Made by a program: the position numbers and the translations under genes. From contig JANWWZ010000003.1 of assembly GCA_025057115.1 (NCBI GenBank), positions 93,731 to 157,730 on the forward strand: a DNA stretch of 64,000 bases, written 5' to 3'. Below are positions 37,729-46,604 of the stretch, piece after piece (the stretch's first letter is position 1; each line of letters starts with the position of its first letter). The notes under the pieces are model-generated. The model was not told where the DNA came from, did no database searches, and saw only the letters and a list, made by a program, of their open reading frames with translations. The DNA is from Bernardetiaceae bacterium (lineage in GTDB: Bacteria; Bacteroidota; Bacteroidia; Cytophagales; Thermoflexibacteraceae).

Positions 37729-39035
37729 AAAGTTGAGTTATTTATCTGTGTATGCCGCCATAGTTTTAAAAATTTTTCTTTGTATTTGAAATCAATAGTG
37801 GTGTCTACTTGGGTCAGACCATTTTTGATTAAATGCGCATTTATGAATGTTTTATTCTCAAGATATAGATAACAAAGCAAGTTATTTTCACTGTCGTACT
37901 TAACTCTATCGTATTTGAGAAATACGCGCTTTCCTTTGGTTTTTTCAACAAGAAAAGACACTGCCTTGCGATTAACTGGTGGATGTTCTTTTACACCGAT
38001 AAGTTTAACAGTTATGCCATTGCTCAGACGTATCTTTTCAGGACTAATCACTTCTTTAACTGTAAATAATTCTTCCTGCTTAGTCAAAGTGTTTTTATCA
38101 ATCTTAGAGCCAAACTGAAGTTTTTTTACATCTACTTTTTTGTTAAGAGCATGAGGGTCTTTAAATATGTAAGGTAATTTTTGGATTTCCTTTTCAAAGT
38201 CTGTTGTTAATGGATTCTGTTGTATAAACTCATAAGTAGCTTGGCTCAAATCTTGTTGTTGAACCTGCAATTTTTCTTTGATGATTGGGATGAATTCGGG
38301 ATTAATTTCGTATCCTATAGAATTTCTATTCAATTTTTTTGCGGCTAGCAAAGTAGTTCCACTTCCTGCGAATGGATCAAGCACTGTTTCTCCAACAAAA
38401 GAGAACATTTTGATGAGGCGCCTCGGTAGTTCTTCTGGAAACATAGCTAGGTGGTCTTTCTGTCTTGCACCTGGAAACTCCCAATGACCTGCAAAAAATG
38501 TATTCCATTCTTCTGCAGACATTTTAGAAAGTTCTTTTTGTTCTTTGGTTGGCTTGGGGCTTTTGCCCAGTTTTTTAAAAATGAGAATAAATTCGTAATC
38601 CAATTTCAAAATACCATTTCTTGGATATGGATAAGAACCCATTTGAACGCCACCACCTGTGGTGTTAGAGGTTGTTACTTTTTGCCAAATAATTGCTCCC
38701 ATGTAATCAAAGCCAATGGTTTCGCAAAACTTAATAATTTCCTCACGAATGGGAATGACTTTGTAACGTCCGTAATAAACAGAGCGAGCAAATTGATCTC
38801 CAATGTTTATGCACAACCTGCAGCCATTGTGCAGCGTTCTGTAGCATTCTTTCCAAACTAAATTCAGGTTGTTTATGTAATTTTCATAACTATCGTGAAA
38901 GCCGATTTGGTTATCTGTTCCGTAGTCCTTTAACTGCCAATAGGGCGGCGAAGTGATAATCAAATGTACGGAATTGTCGGGTAATTCAGTCATTCGCCTG
39001 CTGTCTCCGTTTATTATTTTATGATGAGTTTGCAA
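37725..39035 (-). CDS. DNA methyltransferase (beta class, probably N4-cytosine) fused to a degenerate staphylococcal-nuclease-like domain
   Basis: The first 256 residues are an amino-methyltransferase. The catalytic TSPPYW (28-33) comes before the AdoMet-binding LDPFAGSGTT (219-228), the beta-class order; SPPY rather than DPPY favours N4-cytosine. Residues about 325-430 resemble a thermonuclease (SNase) fold: TVKEVISPEKIRL, GITVKLIGV, KRVFLKYD, LLCYLYLENKTFINAHLIKN. Positions of the SNase catalytic residues are changed: the RLxxVDTPE motif reads KLIGVKEHP, and the GR before AYIY is NL. It is therefore probably a binding module. No restriction endonuclease gene is adjacent. It is in line with the CARF-HEPN gene 214 bases downstream. 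Confidence 0.85.
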   Translation of the reverse strand: MQTHHKIINGDSRRMTELPDNSVHLIITSPPYWQLKDYGTDNQIGFHDSYENYINNLNLVWKECYRTLHNGCRLCINIGDQFARSVYYGRYKVIPIREEIIKFCETIGFDYMGAIIWQKVTTSNTTGGGVQMGSYPYPRNGILKLDYEFILIFKKLGKSPKPTKEQKELSKMSAEEWNTFFAGHWEFPGARQKDHLAMFPEELPRRLIKMFSFVGETVLDPFAGSGTTLLAAKKLNRNSIGYEINPEFIPIIKEKLQVQQQDLSQATYEFIQQNPLTTDFEKEIQKLPYIFKDPHALNKKVDVKKLQFGSKIDKNTLTKQEELFTVKEVISPEKIRLSNGITVKLIGVKEHPPVNRKAVSFLVEKTKGKRVFLKYDRVKYDSENNLLCYLYLENKTFINAHLIKNGLTQVDTTIDFKYKEKFLKLWRHTQINNSTF

Positions 39036-39060
39036 GCTAGCTTATAAATTTTTACTCAGT

Positions 39061-39068
39061 CAAATTTA
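39061..39068 (-). promoter_or_regulatory. TAnnTTTG -7 box for the methyltransferase gene
   Basis: On the minus strand TAAATTTG lies about 26 bases before the ATG at 39035. No clear -33 box is seen. Confidence 0.35.
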
Positions 39069-39082
39069 GACAAAAAATGAGT

Positions 39083-39225
39083 TTGCATTCTAAAGTGATT
39101 AGTTTTTCATGCTGCCGACGGCTTAACGTTCAAGCAAAGACATGCGAAAAATACGCGAAAAAGCGCTAAACTCAAAACGCGACTTCTTCGCATGTTTACA
39201 CATAGCTTGTTGCATTCTAACGTTA
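39083..39225. repeat. Direct and inverted repeat block upstream of the methyltransferase gene
   Basis: TTGCATTCTAA occurs at 39083-39093 and again at 39210-39220, bracketing about 116 bases. Inside, CATGCGAA (39141-39148) is inverted at TTCGCATG (39187-39194), and TAACGTT occurs at 39124-39130 and 39218-39224. The arrangement could be the trace of a small palindromic element or an island boundary. No transposase is present. Confidence 0.45.
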
Positions 39226-39263
39226 TTGTTACTTTCCTTTGGACTTAATAAAAGGTAGCTTTT

Positions 39264-42188
39264 TTACTCCGCTAGAGCTTGCCTAAGAATCTCTGCTGGA
39301 TGTAGCGCGGTACGCCCCGTGCCATCGTAAATTTGATGGCGGCAACTGGTGCCAGAGGCAGCTATTAAGGTATCGCTGTTAGTATTTTCTACTGCAGGAA
39401 AGAGCACTAGCCTCCCAATCTGCATTGAAAGCTCATACTTGTCAGTTTCGTAGCCAAAACTGCCCGCCATCCCGCAACAACCTGTCGGCAATGTTCTCAC
39501 TACATATCCTCGAGGCAGCTGCAACATCTTTTCGGCATATTTGAGCGATGAAAGAGCTTTCTGATGACAATGTCCGTGAAGAATAATCTCCTGCTTCTCA
39601 GCCTTGAACTGCTCAGGACGAATACGTCCTCTTTCCGCCTCTTGAGCAATAAACTCCTCCAACAAATACGTATGTTGAGCAATCTTTTCTGCTGCAGGCA
39701 GCAGATGCTTCGGCACCAGGCGCAAATACTCATCCCTGAAAGTTAAAATAGCTGAAGGCTCTATGCCCACCAGCGGCTTTTCTTGACTTACGCAGTCTTT
39801 GAGCAATTCCACGTTGCGAAGGGCAATGCGGCGCGCTTGTTTGAGCAAGCCCTTAGAAATCCATGTGCGACCGCTCTCCACGTGCAAAGGTAGCTCGATG
39901 CTGTAACCCAACCCTTTCAAAAGTTCGTAGGCTGCCTTGCCAACGCGTTGGTCGGTGTAGTTAGTGAACTCGTCGATGAACAAGATTACTTTCATAGGTT
40001 GGCTGCCCTGCACAGGCTGGAGTAGTTTTCTCAAGGGTTGGGCTCCCACCTTTGGTAAGCTGCGCTTTGGGTGAAAACCAACCAATTTCTTGACCCACAA
40101 GCTGGCTAAAGGATGAGTAATTAGCCAGTTGTAGAAAGCAGGAGCCATCATGGCTAGTTTTTGCATCAGGACGAAGTTTGCCACAAGGCGAGTTTGAAAG
40201 CTAACACCATTAGCTTCGTGCCAATGGTGGAGGAACTCGGCTTTAAGAGCGGCTACATCCACATTAGAAGGGCACTCTGCCTTGCAGGCTTTGCAGGAGA
40301 GACAAAGGTCCATTACTTGGTAAATTTCTGGGTGGTGGAAGGGGTTCTTTTGGTTGATAGGACGGGTCAGGAGTTCGCGCAGGATATTGGCGCGAGCGCG
40401 AGTGGTGTCTTTTTCAGCACGAGTAGCCATGTAACTGGGGCACATGGTGCCGCCTGCAAGGTGCGATTTGCGGCAGTCGCCAGAGCCGTTGCACTGTTCG
40501 GCGTGTCTTAGGATGCCGCCTGAAGAACTAAAGTCTAAAATAGTAGGAAAATCGGGAGTAGGTTGATTGGGCTGGTAGCGCAAGGATTGGTCCATTGGAG
40601 GGGTATCGACGATTTTGCCAGGATTGAAAATGTTGTGAGGGTCCCACGTTTGTTTGATTTCTCGGAACATGCCATAGCACTGGGGACCTACCATCTGGGG
40701 GATAAACTCGCCGCGTAGCCTGCCATCGCCGTGTTCTCCAGAGAGCGAGCCGTTGTATTTTTTGACTAGTGGCACTGTGTCTGCTAACAACTCGCGAAAA
40801 AGATGCTGACCTTGAGCAGTTTTGAGGTTTATTAACGGCAAGGGATGTAGCTCCCCTGCTCCTGCGTGAGCGCTGTATTCCAGTTGAACGCCCTTAGAGC
40901 GTGCCAGTGCATCTAATTCCGCGATATAGTTAGGCAAATCTTCTACTGCAACAGCACAATCTTCAATCAGATTGACGGGTTTGGCATCACCAGCGATGTT
41001 GTACATAATGCCTAGCCCTGCCTTTCGCAAGTTCCATGCTTTGGCGGTCTCTGTCCCGTACAAAATAGGAAAGGCATATCCTAACTGATGGGCTTGCCAA
41101 CGAGCAATAAGTTCTTGTGCCTTCTTTTCAGCTTGATCTCTGGTTTCTTCCATGAATTCCACCATCAAAATGGCTTTGGGATTGCCCTGGACAAAAAAGC
41201 GGTTTTGCCGCTGCGCTAAATTTGTTTTAGTGAGTTCCAGTACATAATCATCGACCAATTCGCTAGCACTAGGTCTGTGCTGCATGGCTAATACGTTAGC
41301 TCTAAGAGATTCCTCAATAGACTGAAAATGAGCACAAATGAGCACTACATGAGGCGGAGGCAGGGGCAGGAGATTGAGTTTTGCCTCTATAATAATTGCT
41401 AGCGTGCCTTCAGAGCCAGCAATGAGTTTGCAAAAATTAAACGGCTGACCTTCAGGATTAAAAGGCTGTAAGTCTAATAGAGCGTCTAAAGCATACCCTG
41501 TATTTCGCCGCACTACACGCCGGGAAGGAAATTGCTGAAGTATTTCTTGCTGGTTAGCTTGATTACTTAACAGTTGGTAAATTTGCTGATAGATTTGCTG
41601 CTCTAGTTTACTAAAAGTGCCTATTCCTTTGCACTTTTCTTCAAATTCCTGTGCAGAAATAGATTTGAAAACAGTTTCTGTGCCATCGGAGAGCAAAGCG
41701 CGGACTTCTAGCAAGTGATCCCGTGTGCTCCCATAAACAATGGAGTGCAACCCACAAGAATTATTTCCAATCATGCCACCAATCATAGCGCGGTTAGCAG
41801 TGGAGGTCTCTGGACCGAAGAAAAGTCCATAGGGTTTTAGATAAAAATTGAGGTCATCGCGAATAACGCCAGGTTGTAGGCGCACCCATTTTTCCTCAGG
41901 ATTAATTTCAAGAATGTTATCAAAATATTTAGAAAAATCTACTATGATGCCATCACCCACTACCTGACCTGCCAGCGAAGTACCTGCTGTGCGTGGAATC
42001 AGCGAAGTTTTAAACTTATTTGCAAATGCAATCAACTGTTTGACATCTTGGACTGTTTTAGGAATCGCTACGGCTAAAGGAAGTTCTCTATAAACTGAGG
42101 CATCAGTAGCATACAAAATGCGCATGGCAAGATCGGTGTGCAATTCTCCTTCCAACTGATTTTTTAATTGTTCAAGAGCGTGTAACAT
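39264..42188 (-). CDS. FAD-linked oxidase fused to 4Fe-4S and CCG-domain subunit (GlcD/D-2-hydroxyacid dehydrogenase type)
   Basis: The 974-residue protein joins two units that are separate in glycolate oxidase. The N-terminal half is a VAO-type FAD domain (IPKTVQDVKQLIAF, PRTAGTSLAGQVVGDGIIVD, GNNSCGLHSIVYGSTRDH) plus the FAD-oxidase C domain ending NPGKIVD. The second half has Fe-S cysteines (CNGSGDCRK.., then CLSCKACKAECPS) and two CCG-type blocks (HGHCHQKAL, TGCCGMAGSFGYE). It should oxidise a D-2-hydroxyacid (lactate, glycolate or 2-hydroxyglutarate) and pass electrons to the respiratory chain. The substrate cannot be fixed from sequence. A D-lactate dehydrogenase gene at 11 kb makes lactate a reasonable guess. 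Confidence 0.88.
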   Translation of the reverse strand: MLHALEQLKNQLEGELHTDLAMRILYATDASVYRELPLAVAIPKTVQDVKQLIAFANKFKTSLIPRTAGTSLAGQVVGDGIIVDFSKYFDNILEINPEEKWVRLQPGVIRDDLNFYLKPYGLFFGPETSTANRAMIGGMIGNNSCGLHSIVYGSTRDHLLEVRALLSDGTETVFKSISAQEFEEKCKGIGTFSKLEQQIYQQIYQLLSNQANQQEILQQFPSRRVVRRNTGYALDALLDLQPFNPEGQPFNFCKLIAGSEGTLAIIIEAKLNLLPLPPPHVVLICAHFQSIEESLRANVLAMQHRPSASELVDDYVLELTKTNLAQRQNRFFVQGNPKAILMVEFMEETRDQAEKKAQELIARWQAHQLGYAFPILYGTETAKAWNLRKAGLGIMYNIAGDAKPVNLIEDCAVAVEDLPNYIAELDALARSKGVQLEYSAHAGAGELHPLPLINLKTAQGQHLFRELLADTVPLVKKYNGSLSGEHGDGRLRGEFIPQMVGPQCYGMFREIKQTWDPHNIFNPGKIVDTPPMDQSLRYQPNQPTPDFPTILDFSSSGGILRHAEQCNGSGDCRKSHLAGGTMCPSYMATRAEKDTTRARANILRELLTRPINQKNPFHHPEIYQVMDLCLSCKACKAECPSNVDVAALKAEFLHHWHEANGVSFQTRLVANFVLMQKLAMMAPAFYNWLITHPLASLWVKKLVGFHPKRSLPKVGAQPLRKLLQPVQGSQPMKVILFIDEFTNYTDQRVGKAAYELLKGLGYSIELPLHVESGRTWISKGLLKQARRIALRNVELLKDCVSQEKPLVGIEPSAILTFRDEYLRLVPKHLLPAAEKIAQHTYLLEEFIAQEAERGRIRPEQFKAEKQEIILHGHCHQKALSSLKYAEKMLQLPRGYVVRTLPTGCCGMAGSFGYETDKYELSMQIGRLVLFPAVENTNSDTLIAASGTSCRHQIYDGTGRTALHPAEILRQALAE

Positions 42189-42267
42189 AGCAAGTGTTGT
42201 TTAGTTAGAAATATAGTGCTTTTGCTGTTCTGAATTGCTTTTTGTTGTTAGTTTGGGATGGGTAAAG

Positions 42268-42301
42268 TTTGGAAAAAACCGTTGGGGAATTTATAAATTT
42301 G
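42268..42301 (+). promoter_or_regulatory. Promoter of uvrC, giving a near-leaderless transcript
   Basis: TTTG at 42268-42271, 22 bases, then TAAATTTG at 42294-42301. The uvrC ATG is at 42306, so the expected start of transcription falls on or beside the start codon. Confidence 0.55.
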
Positions 42302-42305
42302 TCAT

Positions 42306-44123
42306 ATGCGGCAATCTGTATCCAACCAACTACAAGAGGCTATAAAACATTTGCCTGAAACCCCTGGTGTTTATCGATTTTACAATCAAGTCGGCGAGTT
42401 GATTTACGTAGGGAAGGCAAAAAACCTAAAGCATAGAGTAAGTAGTTATTTTACCAAATCCACTGACAAGAGTTATAAAACTCGCCACATGATTCAGCAA
42501 ATTAATCGAATTGAGTACACAGTTGTCAATTCTGAGTTTGATGCACTTTTGTTAGAAAATAATCTTATCAAACAACATCAACCGCGATATAACATTTTAC
42601 TGCGCGATGATAAAACTTATCCCTATTTATGTCTTACAAATGAGCCTTTTCCTCGTTTAATTCCAACTCGCAAACGAGTGGAAGGTCAAGGGACGTACTT
42701 TGGTCCATATGCTAGCGTAAAAGCTATGAAAACTGTGCTAGAGTTAGTGCGCCAACTCTATACCATTCGCACCTGTAACTATTTGCTTACTCCTGAAAAT
42801 ATAGCTCGCAGAAAATTTAAAGTTTGCCTTGAATATCATATTAAAAATTGCAAAGGACCTTGTGAAGGATTGCAAACGGCCCAAGATTATGACGCTGACA
42901 TTGCTCAAGTGGTTCATATCTTGAAAGGAAAGTTATCTATTGTGCGCAATTACTTCCGCAAGTGTATGATGGAAGCTGCTGAAAAACTGGCATTTGAAGA
43001 AGCGCAAGTTTTCAAAGAAAAATTAGAAGCGATAGAAAAATTTCAAAGTAAATCCTTAGTAGTCAATCCTGAAATTTCAGATTTAGACGTGGTAACTATT
43101 ATTGCTGATGAAAAATATGCTTACTTGAATTACTTGCATATTCAGCAAGGTTGTATTGTACAAACTAAAACGACGCATATAAAGAAAAAACTCGACGAAA
43201 GCGAGTCTGATTTGTTAGCATCTATGATTGTAGAATTTAGACAACAGTTTCTTTCAGAAGCTCCGCGAGTGATAACAAACCTTCCTACAGAAATAGAATT
43301 TAAGGGTTTTGAAGTAATAGTGCCCAAAATTGGAGACTTGAAAAAATTGGTGGAACTGAGTTATAAAAATGCACTTTTCTACCAACGCGAAAAAATTCAA
43401 CGCGATAATTTACAAAAAGAACAAAGTAAGCGCATTTTAGAACGTTTAAAGGCTGATTTACATTTAGCTCATTTGCCCATGCATATTGAGTGTTTTGATA
43501 ATTCTAATTTGCAAGGTTCTTTTCCTGTAGCAGCAGTGGTGTGTTTTAAAGGAGGCAGACCTTCTAAAAAGGATTATCGCCATTTTCATATTAAAACTGT
43601 AGAAGGTCCTAATGATTTTGCTTCTATGTATGAGATTGTTATGCGTCGTTATCGTCGATTATTAAACGAGCACAAACCCCTACCCGATTTAATTGTAATA
43701 GATGGCGGGAAAGGACAACTCAGCGCAGCTTGTCAAGCACTTAAAGATTTGGGTATTTATGGATTAGTTCCTATTATAGGGATTGCAAAACGGTTAGAAG
43801 AAATTTATTATCCCGAAGATGAGTTGCCACTTATGATTAATAAAAAATCAGAAAGTTTGATATTTTTACAGCGCATTAGAGATGAAGCACACCAATTTGC
43901 CATTAGTTTTCACCGCGATCAGCGAAGTCGAAAAAGTTTTAAAAGTCAGTTAGAGGAAATTCCTGGCATCGGTAAGCAAACAGCTGAAAAATTGCTTTCG
44001 CATTACCGTTCATTAAAAAAAATTGCTGCGGCACCTTTTGAGGAACTATCAAAACTCATTGGCAAAGACAAAGCTACTGCTATACTAAAACACTTTAATA
44101 ATTTAGATGCCCAACAGGGATAA
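42306..44123 (+). CDS. uvrC: UvrABC excinuclease subunit C
   Basis: UvrC makes both cuts around a DNA lesion in nucleotide-excision repair. The 605 residues have the GIY-YIG nuclease at the N-terminus (TPGVYRFYNQVGELIYVGKA), a UvrB-interacting UVR-like helix pair (about 205-240), and the RNase H-like C-terminal nuclease (HIECFDNSNLQGSFPVAAVV, DLIVIDGGKGQL). Helix-hairpin-helix DNA-binding motifs end the protein (LEEIPGIGKQTAEKLLSHY). All parts are present and the length is normal. uvrA and uvrB are elsewhere. Confidence 0.96.
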   Translation: MRQSVSNQLQEAIKHLPETPGVYRFYNQVGELIYVGKAKNLKHRVSSYFTKSTDKSYKTRHMIQQINRIEYTVVNSEFDALLLENNLIKQHQPRYNILLRDDKTYPYLCLTNEPFPRLIPTRKRVEGQGTYFGPYASVKAMKTVLELVRQLYTIRTCNYLLTPENIARRKFKVCLEYHIKNCKGPCEGLQTAQDYDADIAQVVHILKGKLSIVRNYFRKCMMEAAEKLAFEEAQVFKEKLEAIEKFQSKSLVVNPEISDLDVVTIIADEKYAYLNYLHIQQGCIVQTKTTHIKKKLDESESDLLASMIVEFRQQFLSEAPRVITNLPTEIEFKGFEVIVPKIGDLKKLVELSYKNALFYQREKIQRDNLQKEQSKRILERLKADLHLAHLPMHIECFDNSNLQGSFPVAAVVCFKGGRPSKKDYRHFHIKTVEGPNDFASMYEIVMRRYRRLLNEHKPLPDLIVIDGGKGQLSAACQALKDLGIYGLVPIIGIAKRLEEIYYPEDELPLMINKKSESLIFLQRIRDEAHQFAISFHRDQRSRKSFKSQLEEIPGIGKQTAEKLLSHYRSLKKIAAAPFEELSKLIGKDKATAILKHFNNLDAQQG

Positions 44124-44231
44124 GTGCGCGTTTCGGTTATTCAATTTGCAAAAGAACCTCAAGACTTAACTTTATTTCCCTAAACTTTTGCCATATGCAT
44201 TAGCAAATATTTTTTCAAATCAGATGGTTAT

Positions 44232-44600
44232 TTATTTCATTTTCTCGCAAAACTCAATGCAATAACCATCGGGATCAGTGACAAAAAATTGCCTAATACC
44301 ATCAGGGCGTTTTTTGATATCAGTAGTAATAATTCCCTTCGTCCGGAAATAGTTGGCAGCCAAAGTAATATCTTCTACCGCTAGAGCAATATGAGTAGAA
44401 CGACCTCCCCAATGAGGCATATGCTGCCTACCCTCTATCAGATGAAGTGTTTGGCTGTTATTTAGGCTAAACCATGCACCTGGAAAATCAAATGCAGGAC
44501 GCGTTATTTCCTTGAGCCCTATAATTTCTTGATAAAAGAATTTACTGCGGATTAAGTCAGCTACATGTAGCGAAATATGGTCTATTCCGATAATTTCCAT
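44232..44600 (-). CDS. VOC (glyoxalase/bleomycin-resistance fold) family protein
   Basis: The 122-residue protein is one complete VOC unit. It begins IGIDHISLHVADLIRSKFFY, has THIALAVEDI in the second half, and ends DPDGYCIEFCEKM. The His and Glu residues at these sites would bind a metal ion. Single-domain members act as dimers on small molecules: glyoxalase I, fosfomycin or bleomycin resistance, dioxygenases or epimerases. Nothing here chooses between them. The gene stands alone behind the ctaD terminator and has no operon partner. Confidence 0.75.
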   Translation of the reverse strand: MEIIGIDHISLHVADLIRSKFFYQEIIGLKEITRPAFDFPGAWFSLNNSQTLHLIEGRQHMPHWGGRSTHIALAVEDITLAANYFRTKGIITTDIKKRPDGIRQFFVTDPDGYCIEFCEKMK

Positions 44601-44680
44601 TCCCCAAAGTGATTTACAATTGACTTAGGCGGAGTTTACGCTTTAAGTTGGCACTTAGAAATTAACAAAACAAAATGAAA

Positions 44681-44709
44681 TAAAAAAACCACCTCTTTTG
44701 TGAGGTGGC
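44681..44709 (-). terminator. Strong terminator closing the act-cta respiratory operon
   Basis: Read on the minus strand, CCACCTC (44708-44702) pairs with GAGGTGG (44695-44689) across a six-base loop, followed by a TTTTTTT run. It begins 19 bases after the ctaD stop. Confidence 0.88.
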
Positions 44710-44727
44710 TTTAATAGAGCGTGTTGT

Positions 44728-46587
44728 CTACTTTGCAAACTCTTTTTCTAGAGCTATCAATTCATTTTCATGTGGCAAGTTAGACTCAGGAGTTTCTGAG
44801 TAAGGAATGTGTTGAGGGATATAGTCTTCTTTAGCTCCTGGTTTGCTATAGTCATAGGGCCAGCGGTAAACTGTCGGAATTTTACCCGGCCAGTTGCCAT
44901 GTCCTGGGAAGCGTGGCGTAGTCCATTCCAGAGTATTAGAGCGCCATGGATTGGCTGGTGCCAAGCGCCCTCTAAAGATTGAGTAGAAGAAATTAAACAA
45001 GAATATCAATTGAGCCGCCATAGTAATAATAGCAGCGGTGCTGATAAAAGCGTTTAGATCGGCGAAGGAGTCAAAGGCATTGAAGTTAGTCCACGAGTAG
45101 TAGCGGCGTGGAAATCCAGCTATACCTAAATAATGCATGGGGAAGAAAACCATGTAAACGCCGATGAACGTAATCCAGAAGTGAACATATCCTAATTTTT
45201 CGTTCATCATGCGTCCAAACATTTTGGGGAACCAGTGATAAATACCTGCTACCATGCCAAAGAAGGAAGCCGCTCCCATTACTAAGTGGAAGTGTGCTAC
45301 TACATAGTAAGTATCGTGCAATTGGATATCCACAGCGGAATTACCTAATGCAATCCCTGTTACGCCTCCAGTAATAAACAGCGATACGAGTCCAATAGAA
45401 AATAACATTGCTGGGGTGAATACAATATTACCTCGCCACAAAGTAGCTAAGTAATTGAATACTTTAACTGCTGAAGGCACTGCTATAATTAGGGTTAGGA
45501 ACATGAAAATAGTACCTAAGAATGGATTCATGCCAGAAACAAACATGTGGTGAGCCCACACAATAAATGCTAGAAAAGTAATGCCAAGCAAAGAACCTAT
45601 CATGGCGCGATATCCAAAAATAGGCTTGCGGGAATTGGTAGCAATAATTTCAGATGTAATGCCCAGACCTGGCAACATTACAATATATACTTCAGGGTGT
45701 CCAAGGAACCAGAATAGGTGTTGATATAGCACTGGACTTCCACCTACATTGTGAAGTGCTTCTCCATTGATGTATATTTCAGACAAGTAAAAACTTGTTC
45801 CAAAGCTGCGGTCAAATATTAGCAATAGGGCTGCTGCAAACAGGACGGGGAAAGAGAGCAATCCCAGTACTGCAGTAAGGAAGAATGCCCAGATGGTCAA
45901 AGGCAGTTTTGAAAAAGACATGCCTTCTGTGCGCAGGTTAATTACTGTAGTGATGTAGTTAATGCCTCCAAGCAAAGAAGAAACAATGAAAAGACTCATG
46001 CTAATTAACCACAGAGTCATTCCTAGACCAGATCCAGGCATAGCTTGAGGCAAAGCACTTAGTGGTGGATACACCACCCAGCCTCCACTAGCAGGACCTG
46101 TTTCGATGAACAGAGAAATAAACATCACTACACTTGATAGGAAAAAGAACCAATAAGAGAGCATGTTCAAAAATCCCGATGCCATATCTCTGGCACCAAT
46201 TTGCAGCGGGATTAAGAAATTGCTAAACGTACCACTCAAACCTGCAGTTAGCACAAAGAACACCATGATGGTGCCGTGCATAGTTACTAAAGCCAGATAG
46301 AAATTTTGGTCTAATTTGCCTTGAGCGGTAATCCAATCTCCTAAAATGGGGCGCAGAAACTCCAAATTAGCCTCTGGGAAACCCAACTGTAAGCGGAAGA
46401 TAATCGAAAGCAAACCGCCTATAATTGCCCAAAATATTCCAGTAAACAGGAATTGTTTAGCTATGACCTTGTGGTCTTCAGAAAAGATGTACTTTCTGAT
46501 AAAAGATTCGTGATGGTGTTCGTGTTCATCATGGTGATGAACATGTTCTTCTACAGAGTGATGTAAGTCGATGTTTACAGTTGCCAT
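44728..46587 (-). CDS. ctaD: Cytochrome c oxidase subunit I (aa3 type) with His-rich N-terminus
   Basis: This catalytic subunit of the heme-copper oxidase reduces O2 and pumps protons. The 619 residues have about 12 membrane helices. WFLGHPEVYIVMLPG includes the His/Tyr copper-B site and the glutamate of the D proton channel, as in A1-type oxidases. VWAHHMFVSGMNPF has two more copper-B histidines, and HDTYYVVAHFHLVMGAA holds the heme ligands. The first 29 residues contain ten histidines, which is unusual and may bind metal. It is the last gene of the act-cta operon. No subunit III or IV genes follow before the terminator. Confidence 0.95.
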   Translation of the reverse strand: MATVNIDLHHSVEEHVHHHDEHEHHHESFIRKYIFSEDHKVIAKQFLFTGIFWAIIGGLLSIIFRLQLGFPEANLEFLRPILGDWITAQGKLDQNFYLALVTMHGTIMVFFVLTAGLSGTFSNFLIPLQIGARDMASGFLNMLSYWFFFLSSVVMFISLFIETGPASGGWVVYPPLSALPQAMPGSGLGMTLWLISMSLFIVSSLLGGINYITTVINLRTEGMSFSKLPLTIWAFFLTAVLGLLSFPVLFAAALLLIFDRSFGTSFYLSEIYINGEALHNVGGSPVLYQHLFWFLGHPEVYIVMLPGLGITSEIIATNSRKPIFGYRAMIGSLLGITFLAFIVWAHHMFVSGMNPFLGTIFMFLTLIIAVPSAVKVFNYLATLWRGNIVFTPAMLFSIGLVSLFITGGVTGIALGNSAVDIQLHDTYYVVAHFHLVMGAASFFGMVAGIYHWFPKMFGRMMNEKLGYVHFWITFIGVYMVFFPMHYLGIAGFPRRYYSWTNFNAFDSFADLNAFISTAAIITMAAQLIFLFNFFYSIFRGRLAPANPWRSNTLEWTTPRFPGHGNWPGKIPTVYRWPYDYSKPGAKEDYIPQHIPYSETPESNLPHENELIALEKEFAK

Positions 46588-46604
46588 ATGATGAGAGTTT
46601 GGAT

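Noticed and set aside
40161..40511. A 116-codon plus-strand frame inside the FAD/Fe-S oxidoreductase gene
   Set aside because: It is antisense to the conserved Fe-S cysteine region of the real gene.
44184..44216. TTTGC...GCAAA hairpin followed by T's after uvrC
   Set aside because: Stem of only five pairs with a long loop; too weak to call a terminator.
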